A model generated the notes under the pieces. It was not told where the DNA came from. It ran no database searches and was given only the letters and a program-made list of their open reading frames with translations. A DNA stretch of 6,201 bases from an uncultured Pseudoxanthomonas sp. GTDB taxonomy: Bacteria; Pseudomonadota; Gammaproteobacteria; Xanthomonadales; Xanthomonadaceae. Of this stretch, positions 1 through 4,439 are shown piece by piece; the first letter of the stretch is position 1; each line of letters starts with the position of its first letter. Both the position numbers and the translations under genes were made by a program. Where the stretch lies: positions 1-6,201 of the forward strand of contig CAMPIO010000141.1 in assembly GCA_946886405.1 (NCBI GenBank), read 5' to 3'.

Positions 1-75
1 GTCCTGGAGGCTCAATCGCCCATTCTAAACGGAGGCGCCGGTCCGCCCGCCTGCGACAGACGGTCGCGCCCCGGG
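1..75. other. left-edge intergenic sequence with weak hairpin and possible -10 box
   Basis: No coding region can be supported here. Read on the minus strand, 13 nt past the stop of the DUF3293 gene, CCGTCTG (63-57) can pair with CAGGCGG (53-47) around a TCG loop, using one G-U pair. The same pairing on the plus strand would contain a C-A mismatch, so the fold favours the minus transcript. No T-run follows, so a terminator is not established. Further left, the minus strand reads TAGAAT (27-22), five of six matches to a -10 box, which could serve a minus-strand gene beyond the left edge. No convincing -35 box sits at the right spacing. Confidence 0.25.
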
Positions 76-582
76 TCAGCCGATCCAGTCGGTATGCGGG
101 TCGTCGTCGGCCTGCGGCGGGCGCGGCCACATCATCCGCAACCGCACCGGCGCATCGGCATGCCAGAACAGGGTGCCGCCCTGGCCGAATTCGTGTGCCA
201 GGGCGTCGGCCTGTTCCAGCGTGGCGTCCAGCACCAGGCAGCCGTGTTCGACCATGCCGCCCTGGTTGTTGCACCCCAGCGCGGGGTGGAATCCGAGTCG
301 GAGCGTGTGCAGGCGCGCATGCAGGCGCTCCTGCGCGGCGTCGTTGACGGGGCGGGATGCCTCGCCGGGCGGAGGATTCCACGCGGTGATGAACAGATAG
401 CGGTTCGCCATGACCTGGCGCTCGACGTCCGGCGCGGTCATGCCGGTCCGGAACAGCCACTCCTGGCGGCCCACGGTGACGAAGTAGTGCGCCGCCGCCC
501 AGGCCGTGGCCAGTCGTGCGCGTTCCGCCTCGGGGACTTCCCGGGTTCCGGTGCCGTCGGTGGGAACGCGGTGGTCGGCCAT
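76..582 (-). CDS. DUF3293 domain-containing protein
   Basis: The 168-residue product matches my recollection of the DUF3293 family, small bacterial proteins of unknown function. Supporting segments are HYFVTV (residues 32-37), the conserved FITAWNPPPGEASRPVND block (64-81), RLGFHPALGC (95-104), and EHGCLVLDA followed by EFGQGGTLFWHAD near the C-terminus (112-143). The 'TAWNP' and 'E...FGQ..lfW' pairings are the family hallmarks. No signal peptide or membrane segment is visible, so it is probably cytosolic. The ATG at 582 has no good Shine-Dalgarno sequence. A GTG at 618, preceded by AGGA seven bases upstream, is a credible alternative that would add 12 residues. The gene is divergent from the aminotransferase with only 70 bp between starts, so the two probably share a control region. 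The molecular role is not known. Confidence 0.85.
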   Translation of the reverse strand: MADHRVPTDGTGTREVPEAERARLATAWAAAHYFVTVGRQEWLFRTGMTAPDVERQVMANRYLFITAWNPPPGEASRPVNDAAQERLHARLHTLRLGFHPALGCNNQGGMVEHGCLVLDATLEQADALAHEFGQGGTLFWHADAPVRLRMMWPRPPQADDDPHTDWIG

Positions 583-652
583 GGCCGCATCATCGCGCGT
601 AACGCCCAGCGCGTACACTCCGCCTTCCTGTTCATCGAGTGCCCGAACCCGG

Positions 653-1804
653 ATGTTCCAGCCGCAGACCAAGCTGCCCAAGGTGGGCACCACCATCTTC
701 ACCGTGATGTCGCAGCTCGCCGCCGAGCATGGCGCGGTCAACCTGGGGCAGGGGTTCCCGGATTTCGCGGTACCGCAGCGGCTGGTGGACGAACTGGACG
801 CCGCCATGCGTGCCGGCCACAACCAGTACGCACCGATGACCGGCGTGGCGCCGCTGCGGCAGGCCATCGCCGAGAAGGTGCTGCGCTGCTACGGGCGCGA
901 GGTGAACCCGGACACCGAGATCACCGTGACCAGCGGTGCGACCGAAGCGCTGTTCAACGCGATCCACGCGGTGGTGCGCCCGGGGGAAGAGGTCATCGTG
1001 CTGGACCCGGCCTACGACAGCTACGAACCGGCGATCGAACTGGCGGGTGCGCGTGCCGTGCACGTGCCGCTGGATCCGCAGACCTTCGCGGTCGACTGGG
1101 ACCGCGTACGTGCGGCCGTCACCTCGAAGACGCGCCTGCTGATCGTCAACAGCCCGCACAACCCGTCGGGCGCGATGTTCGATGAAGCCGACATCCGCGC
1201 GCTGTCGTCGCTGCTGGAAGGCACGGGCATCTACCTGATTTCCGACGAGGTCTACGAGCACATCGTGTTCGACGGCCGTCGCCACGAATCGATCCTGCGC
1301 TATCCGGACCTGGCCGCGCGTGCGTTCGTGGTGTCCAGCTTCGGCAAGACCTACCACTGCACCGGCTGGAAGATCGGCTATGCCATCGCGCCGCCGGCGC
1401 TGAGTGCGGAATTCCGCAAGGTGCACCAGTACAACGTGTTCTGCACGTTCGCGCCGGCGCAGTTCGCCTTCGCCGCGATGATCCGCGACGAGCCGGAACA
1501 CTACGAGCAGCTGGGTGCGTTCTACCAGGACAAGCGCGACGGATTCCGCGAGCAGCTGCTGGGCACAAAACTGAGGCCGCTGGCGGTGCCGGGCGGGTAT
1601 TTCCAGTTGGTCGACTATTCGGCGGTCAGCGATCTGCCGGATGCCGAGTTCGTGAAGTGGCTGACCGTCGAGCACGGCGTCACCGCGATTCCGCTGTCGC
1701 CGTTCTACGAGACGCCGCCGGTCGGGCAGCGCCTGGCGCGCCTGTGCTTCGCCAAGAACGAAGCAACGCTGGATGCGGCGATCGAGCGGTTGAAAGCGCT
1801 GTAA
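653..1804 (+). CDS. ybdL: methionine/glutamine-type aminotransferase (YbdL family, PLP-dependent)
   Basis: This 383-residue class I/II aminotransferase closely resembles E. coli YbdL (386 aa, prefers methionine) as I recall it, from KLPKVGTTIFTVMS at the N-terminus to LARLCFAKNEATL at the C-terminus. It is also related to kynurenine/glutamine transaminase K. Visible sites by family analogy are GQGFPDF (33-38), SGATEAL in the cofactor phosphate region (94-100), SPHNPSG with N170, SDEVYEH with D198 contacting the pyridine nitrogen and Y201, the PLP Schiff-base K232 in SSFGKTYHCTGWK, and the carboxylate-binding R363. It is predicted to be cytosolic. The ATG at 653 is chosen because it starts the YbdL-like N-terminus, with no in-frame start close upstream; there is no clear Shine-Dalgarno sequence. 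The next plus-strand gene, 153 bp on, is an omega-amidase. That pairing suggests glutamine as amino donor and 4-methylthio-2-oxobutyrate (methionine salvage) or other 2-oxo acids as acceptors. The exact substrate range is inference. Confidence 0.93.
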   Translation: MFQPQTKLPKVGTTIFTVMSQLAAEHGAVNLGQGFPDFAVPQRLVDELDAAMRAGHNQYAPMTGVAPLRQAIAEKVLRCYGREVNPDTEITVTSGATEALFNAIHAVVRPGEEVIVLDPAYDSYEPAIELAGARAVHVPLDPQTFAVDWDRVRAAVTSKTRLLIVNSPHNPSGAMFDEADIRALSSLLEGTGIYLISDEVYEHIVFDGRRHESILRYPDLAARAFVVSSFGKTYHCTGWKIGYAIAPPALSAEFRKVHQYNVFCTFAPAQFAFAAMIRDEPEHYEQLGAFYQDKRDGFREQLLGTKLRPLAVPGGYFQLVDYSAVSDLPDAEFVKWLTVEHGVTAIPLSPFYETPPVGQRLARLCFAKNEATLDAAIERLKAL

Positions 1805-1809
1805 TGATT

Positions 1810-1903
1810 CGTCATTCCGGCGAAAGCCGGAGTCCATCCGGCTTTTGCTCCAGGTTCCGGGAAACGGCAAAGCCAATGGATCCCAGCGTTCGCTGGGATG
1901 ACG
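1810..1903. repeat. REP-like two-hairpin inverted dyad (BIME-like)
   Basis: Two 28-nt units face each other in inverted orientation, 1810-1837 and 1876-1903. By hand alignment they agree at 22 of 28 positions. Each contains its own stem-loop: ATTCCGGC/GCCGGAGT around GAAA (1814-1833) and ATCCCAGCG/CGCTGGGAT around TT (1880-1899). Two differences between the units are paired changes that keep the stem (T-A to C-G and G-C to A-T). Imperfect symmetry continues inward, GGCTTTTGC (1840-1848) facing GGCAAAGCC (1866-1874). Elements of this shape, beginning CGTCATTCC and ending in GGGATGACG, are common intergenic repeats in Xanthomonadaceae and resemble REP/BIME elements moved by RAYT transposases. 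No RAYT gene is in view. It lies 5 nt past the aminotransferase stop. Confidence 0.8.
1826..1846 (+). terminator. possible weak intrinsic terminator between ybdL and yafV
   Basis: GCCGGA (1826-1831) and TCCGGC (1837-1842) form a perfect 6-bp GC-rich stem around a 5-nt loop, followed at once by TTTT (1843-1846). The run is short, so termination would be partial at best. The left half of this stem is also the right half of the first REP hairpin (TCCGGC 1816-1821 with GCCGGA 1826-1831), so the two folds exclude each other. This could modulate read-through into yafV, or be a by-product of the repeat. Confidence 0.35.
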
Positions 1904-1957
1904 TCGGAACCATTGTGCGATCGTCGTCATGCTGATGGCGGCCTGGAGACAGAACCC

Positions 1958-2755
1958 ATGCAGGACCTCCGCATTTCCCTCGTCCAGGGCGAGACCCGTT
2001 GGCATGATCCGGCGGGCAACCGCGCGTACTACGGTGGCCTGATCGCGCCGCTGGCGGGACAGACCGACCTGGTGATCCTGCCGGAAACCTTCACCAGCGG
2101 CTTCAGCAACGAGGCGATCGACCAGGCCGAAGGCATGGACGGCGCCACGGTGGCGTGGATCCGCGAACAGGCGGCGAAGCTCGATGCTGCTGTTACCGGC
2201 AGCGTGCAGTTGCGCGCTGACGAAGGCGTGTTCAACCGGCTGTTGTTCGCGACACCGGATGGCGGCCTGCAGTATTACGACAAACGCCATCTGTTCCGCT
2301 ATGCCAACGAACACAAGCGATACGCAGCGGGAAGTGGGCGGCTGACGGTGGAGTGGAAGGGCTGGCGGATCAATCCGCTGGTCTGCTACGACCTGCGCTT
2401 CCCGGTGTTCGCGCGCAACCGCTACGACGTGGAGCGTGCGGGCCAGCTGGATTTCGATCTTCAGTTGTTCGTCGCCAACTGGCCGGCGGCGCGGGCGTAT
2501 CCGTGGAAGACGCTGTTGCGGGCGCGGGCGATCGAGAATCTCTGCTACGTCGCGGCGGTCAATCGTGCGGGCACGGATGGTAATGGGCACGACTACAGTG
2601 GCGACAGTGCGGTGATCGACATGCTGGGGCAGCCGGTGGTGGAGTTGCCGGCGGGCGAGGGCGTGGTGACGACGACGATCTCGGCCGAGGGGTTGGTGGC
2701 GCATCGGGAGCGGTTTCCGGCGATGCTGGATGCGGACAGGTTCGAACTGCGCTGA
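1958..2755 (+). CDS. yafV: omega-amidase (YafV family, nitrilase superfamily)
   Basis: The 265-residue carbon-nitrogen hydrolase should hydrolyse the terminal amide of 2-oxoglutaramate (or 2-oxosuccinamate) to 2-oxoglutarate and ammonia. The nitrilase catalytic triad is complete: E43 in LPETFTSGF, K109 in YDKRHLF and C143 in LVCYDLRFP. Other YafV-like segments are LFVANWPAARAYPW (170-183), RARAIENLCYVAAVNRAGTDGNG (188-210) and YSGDSAVID (213-221). There is no signal peptide, so it acts in the cytosol. The ATG at 1958 is chosen because GGAGA (1945-1949) sits eight bases upstream and translation from there begins directly with the family's first strand; an ORF opening further upstream adds only unlikely residues. 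Compared with remembered E. coli YafV, about nine extra residues lie between the nucleophile motif and the ANWP motif (around 153-166). With the preceding aminotransferase it forms the glutamine-transaminase/omega-amidase pair. It is convergent with the thioesterase operon. Confidence 0.93.
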   Translation: MQDLRISLVQGETRWHDPAGNRAYYGGLIAPLAGQTDLVILPETFTSGFSNEAIDQAEGMDGATVAWIREQAAKLDAAVTGSVQLRADEGVFNRLLFATPDGGLQYYDKRHLFRYANEHKRYAAGSGRLTVEWKGWRINPLVCYDLRFPVFARNRYDVERAGQLDFDLQLFVANWPAARAYPWKTLLRARAIENLCYVAAVNRAGTDGNGHDYSGDSAVIDMLGQPVVELPAGEGVVTTTISAEGLVAHRERFPAMLDADRFELR

Positions 2756-2926
2756 GCTCTTCCCATGAAGCCCCTCTCCCGGCGGCAGAGGGTTGGGGTG
2801 AGGGGCAACGAAGCCCGTTTCTTCGCTCCACATTCTATTTCTGCCGCATCCGTGATGGCTTTCGTCTTTATGGCCTCGCGGGATGAATCTTTTTTGCTTA
2901 CGCATGGTGCCGCTGGCCGCGGGGGC

Positions 2927-2960
2927 CTTACTTTTCTTTGCTTGTGCAAAGAAAAGTAAG
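2927..2960. other. perfect 15-bp stem-loop in copy 1
   Basis: CTTACTTTTCTTTGC (2927-2941) pairs without mismatch with its complement at 2946-2960, leaving the tetraloop TTGT. It is AT-rich in a GC-rich region and no T-run follows on either strand, so it does not look like an intrinsic terminator. The inner eight pairs and the loop are identical in copy 2 (3348-3367 read on the minus strand), while the outer seven pairs are unique to this copy. Confidence 0.85.
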
Positions 2961-3024
2961 CAAAAGAAACACCCCCCGGCGGTCCGCCCACCGCTGCGCG
3001 GCGGGTGCGCAGTCCCAACGGGAA

Positions 3025-3057
3025 TTTTCGGACGGGGCATCCTGCCCCGGCCGAAAA
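3025..3057. other. two-part hairpin in copy 1
   Basis: TTTTCGG (3025-3031) pairs with CCGAAAA (3051-3057). After one A-G mismatch, CGGGGCA (3033-3039) pairs with TGCCCCG (3043-3049) around a TCC loop. The matching place in copy 2 (3245-3278) keeps the same outer stem with an extra pair, the same single-mismatch joint and a shorter inner stem. The seventh outer pair is G-C here and T-A there, a compensatory difference. Confidence 0.75.
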
Positions 3058-3079
3058 CGCCGCACATCCATGTGCGGCG
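3054..3079 (-). terminator. terminator-like hairpin plus T-run on the minus strand (copy 1)
   Basis: A perfect 10-bp stem, CGCCGCACAT (3058-3067) with ATGTGCGGCG (3070-3079), is followed on the minus strand by TTTT (3057-3054). It would meet minus-strand transcripts that leave the thioesterase operon and cross copy 2, possibly protecting yafV from antisense read-through. The T-run is only four long, so strength is uncertain. It also shares the A/T bases with the neighbouring hairpin at 3025-3057. Confidence 0.4.
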
Positions 3080-3124
3080 CCCCTGCGGGGTTTTACCCGC
3101 CGGGACTGCCGGACCTCAGGGGCC

Positions 3125-3181
3125 CCAGGAGCGGCGTCGGACGGACCAACGCGTGCTTTTGCTTTTGATGTTGCCTTCGGG
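3125..3181. other. unique centre between the two inverted element copies
   Basis: About 57 nt separate the recognisable copies. The stretch holds a T-rich run (TGCTTTTGCTTTTGATG, 3154-3170) and nothing that I can align between the two sides. No gene, promoter or terminator is apparent. It completes the 845-bp gene-free interval from 2756 to 3600, the rest of which is the two repeat copies plus 12-16 nt flanks. Confidence 0.5.
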
Positions 3182-3224
3182 TCCCCATGAGGCACGGCGA
3201 GTGGGCTGGGTAAAACCCGAAGGG

Positions 3225-3248
3225 CGCCGTCATGGTTGACGGCGTTTT
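3225..3248 (+). terminator. terminator-like hairpin plus T-run on the plus strand (copy 2)
   Basis: CGCCGTCA (3225-3232) pairs perfectly with TGACGGCG (3237-3244) around TGGT and is followed by TTTT (3245-3248). It would catch plus-strand transcripts leaving yafV after they pass copy 1. It is the counterpart of the minus-strand structure in copy 1: three neighbouring stem pairs differ between copies and all remain Watson-Crick, so pairing seems to be maintained. The short T-run makes efficiency uncertain. Confidence 0.45.
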
Positions 3249-3278
3249 CGTATGGCACAAGGATCTGCCTTACGAAAA
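3245..3278. other. two-part hairpin in copy 2
   Basis: TTTTCGTA (3245-3252) pairs with TACGAAAA (3271-3278). Past one T-T mismatch, GGCA (3254-3257) pairs with TGCC (3266-3269). It corresponds to the hairpin at 3025-3057 in copy 1 and keeps its layout despite sequence change. Confidence 0.7.
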
Positions 3279-3347
3279 TTCCCGGCCCGCTCGCGGACCC
3301 GTAGCGAAGCGAAGGGCGTGCTGCCTGGGGTGTGTTTCTTTGCTCCT

Positions 3348-3367
3348 TTCTTTGCACAAGCAAAGAA
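3348..3367. other. 8-bp stem-loop in copy 2
   Basis: TTCTTTGC (3348-3355) pairs with GCAAAGAA (3360-3367) around ACAA. Read on the minus strand these 20 nt are identical to the core of the 15-bp hairpin in copy 1. Confidence 0.75.
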
Positions 3368-3600
3368 GTGCTCCTCAACAGCCGAATGGCTGGTCAAGGA
3401 GGCCCCCGCGGCGAGCGGCGCCATATGTAGAAAAGAAAATCTGTCCCACAAGGCCAACGACCCAAGCGGCATCGCGGATGTGGCGACAACACAGGGAAAC
3501 TTGAAGGGACGGACTTCGTTAGCCCTCACCCCAACCCCTCTCTCCCACAGGGACTTCCTTCAGTCGCCGCAGGGAGAGGGGCTTACGGGGCTCAACGGCG

Positions 3601-4050
3601 TCAGCCCGCCTTCTGCGGCAGGATCTGGCACACCGCCTGACACATCACCAGCACACGCCCCGCCGCGTCGCGAACCTCGCCGGCGAGGAACAACTGGTTG
3701 CGCGTGCGCTCCACCAGACGCGCATGACAGACGATGTGCGGCAGGTCCGGCGTCACCGGGCGCAGGTATTGCGTGTTGAGCGACGTCGTCACGCTCGGCG
3801 GTGCGATCAGGTACGAGAACGGCCCCAGCGTGTTGTCCAGTGCCGCCACGATGAAGCCACCCTGCATGTGCCCGATCGGATTCTGGTAGCGCGGCAATAC
3901 CGGGAATCGCATGGCCAGCGACTGGCCTTCCACGTAGTCGACCGGTTCGCCCTGCATGTCGAGCAGGCAGGGCGGCGGAATCTGCAGCGGCGCGCCGGCG
4001 GGCAGGCGGGCGCGCAGCAGCGCGTTGATGTCGGTCGCAGGGTCGCTCAT
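3601..4050 (-). CDS. PaaI-family hotdog-fold thioesterase
   Basis: The 149-residue product has the length and pattern of small PaaI/YdiI-like acyl-CoA thioesterases. These cytosolic hotdog-fold oligomers hydrolyse acyl- or aroyl-CoA thioesters. The diagnostic segment is NPIGHMQGGFIVAALDNTLG (57-76), with H61, the GG turn at 64-65 and the candidate catalytic acid D72 on the central helix. TTSLNTQYLRP (88-98) is the usual following strand, and LVERTRNQLFLAGEVRDAAGRVLVMC (112-137) fits the last strands. The ATG at 4050 overlaps the upstream TGA in an ATGA, so translation is probably coupled to the small secreted protein gene; no separate strong Shine-Dalgarno sequence is seen. It is the last gene of the minus-strand operon, followed 16 nt later by repeat copy 2. 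The substrate cannot be told from sequence, and the neighbours do not point to a known CoA pathway. Confidence 0.88.
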   Translation of the reverse strand: MSDPATDINALLRARLPAGAPLQIPPPCLLDMQGEPVDYVEGQSLAMRFPVLPRYQNPIGHMQGGFIVAALDNTLGPFSYLIAPPSVTTSLNTQYLRPVTPDLPHIVCHARLVERTRNQLFLAGEVRDAAGRVLVMCQAVCQILPQKAG

Positions 4051-4427
4051 CGGGTGAAGCTCAACTCGAAGGAGGTGAAGAAGGGCGCGCGCGGTGGCGT
4101 GGACAGCGTGCTGCCATTGATCCGCTTCTGCACGCAGATCGCCAGCGGCGTGCCGCCTTCCCGCCAGGTGCGTACCACCTTGCCTGCGACATCCAGTTCC
4201 GCCACCACCACGAACGGCGACGTATCCGCAGTGGGCGTGGCGCAGCCGGCGATGGCCGCCTCCAGCGCGATACCCTGCGCATCGCGCATGGCGCTGGCCT
4301 GGGCGACGGGCAATGAAGCTTCGTCCGTGTCCGCTCGCTGCTTGGCGCCGGTGTAGTCCGGGGGCGATTGCGCGTGCGCCAGCGAGGCGGCGCACAGCGC
4401 GCAGGCAAACAGGACGGCGCGCATCAT
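4047..4427 (-). CDS. small secreted protein of unknown function, possible TonB-C-like fold
   Basis: The 126-residue product starts with a clear Sec signal peptide: MMRAV, a hydrophobic core LFACALCAASLA, and an AHA cleavage site before Q20. This leaves a mature periplasmic chain of about 107 residues. The mature part has two cysteines (C62, C98) that could form a disulfide. I do not recognise a named family. The C-terminal half, FVVVAELDVAGKVVRTWREG (72-91) then STPPRAPFFTSFELSF (109-124), loosely recalls the 'strand, dadG, strand ... pP ... f.F' pattern of TonB C-terminal/AgmX-type domains; this is a weak, memory-based impression. AGGAGG lies 6 nt before the first of two consecutive ATGs (4427; 4424 also possible) and overlaps the end of the dehydrogenase gene. 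Its stop overlaps the thioesterase start by four bases. A role beside the lipoprotein dehydrogenase is a guess from position. Confidence 0.75.
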   Translation of the reverse strand: MMRAVLFACALCAASLAHAQSPPDYTGAKQRADTDEASLPVAQASAMRDAQGIALEAAIAGCATPTADTSPFVVVAELDVAGKVVRTWREGGTPLAICVQKRINGSTLSTPPRAPFFTSFELSFTR

Positions 4428-4433
4428 CGATGG

Positions 4434-4439
4434 CCTCCT
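4434..4439 (-). promoter_or_regulatory. Shine-Dalgarno AGGAGG overlapping the dehydrogenase stop codon
   Basis: A perfect AGGAGG on the minus strand shares its first base with the last base of the upstream TGA (4441-4439) and sits 6 nt before the ATG at 4427. It fixes the start of the small secreted protein and suggests translational coupling with the dehydrogenase. Confidence 0.85.

Larger units (their letters stand above)
2768..3124 (+). repeat. composite hairpin-rich intergenic element, copy 1 (sense on plus strand)
   Basis: This element begins 12 nt after the yafV stop and shows no coding logic. In order it contains a CCCTCT/AGAGGG stem (2772-2792) followed by TTGGGGTGAGGG, an AACGAAG block, CATCCG, a GC block (2903-2928), a perfect 15-bp hairpin (2927-2960), a AAGAAACAC block, then two more hairpins (3025-3057 and 3058-3079) and GGGGTTTTACCC. 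Every block recurs in the same order on the opposite strand in copy 2, including an aligned 13-bp terminal sequence AAGCCCCTCTCCC, and 23 of 26 matches in the GC block. Such sequence is widely dispersed between genes in Xanthomonadaceae as far as I recall, and is often mis-called as small ORFs. Function is unknown. Confidence 0.8.
3182..3584 (-). repeat. composite hairpin-rich intergenic element, copy 2 (sense on minus strand)
   Basis: Read on the minus strand this starts 16 nt after the thioesterase stop and repeats the block order of copy 1: AAGCCCCTCTCCC (3584-3572), TTGGGGTGAGGG, AACGAAG, CATCCG, a GC block (3425-3400), a TTCTTTGC/GCAAAGAA hairpin (3367-3348), AAGAAACAC, and two hairpins (3278-3245 and 3244-3225), then GGGTTTTACCC. 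It differs from copy 1 by a loop roughly 25 nt longer in the first CCCCTCTC/GAGAGGGG stem (3535-3542 with 3574-3581) and by an extra segment carrying a small CAGCC/GGCTG hairpin (3379-3392). Together the copies make an imperfect palindrome of about 0.8 kb. Confidence 0.8.

Noticed and set aside
614..619. TACACT as a -10 box for ybdL
   Set aside because: Four of six matches and no -35 sequence at a suitable distance; it is no better than chance.
94..1185. Plus-strand open frame overlapping the DUF3293 gene and the start of ybdL
   Set aside because: It is antisense to DUF3293 on its left half and out of frame with ybdL on its right half, with an Arg/Gly/Ala-rich shadow composition.
2927..2960. 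15-bp hairpin as an intrinsic terminator
   Set aside because: The stem is AT-rich and neither strand has a T-run directly after it.
632..3067. Very long minus-strand open frame (811 codons) across ybdL, yafV and the repeats
   Set aside because: It runs antisense to two well-recognised genes and through non-coding repeats, is Arg/His-rich as expected for a GC-rich shadow frame, and resembles no family.
2593..3378. Small ORFs inside the repeats giving similar peptides from both copies (for example LVQRK followed by RNTP)
   Set aside because: The peptide similarity only reflects DNA similarity. In copy 1 the matching segments fall in two different frames (LVQRK in one, GIFGRGIL in another) while in copy 2 they share one frame, so no frame is conserved.
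2768..3584. Foldback transposon or MITE with 13-bp terminal inverted repeats
   Set aside because: The terminal AAGCCCCTCTCCC repeats are perfect, but the flanks (CCCATG and ACGGGG) show no target-site duplication, there is no transposase, and the same terminal sequence is just the start of each sense-oriented copy. An old insertion cannot be excluded.
1810..3584. CRISPR array
   Set aside because: The repeats are inverted pairs and large composite elements, with no regular direct repeat-spacer pattern and no cas genes.
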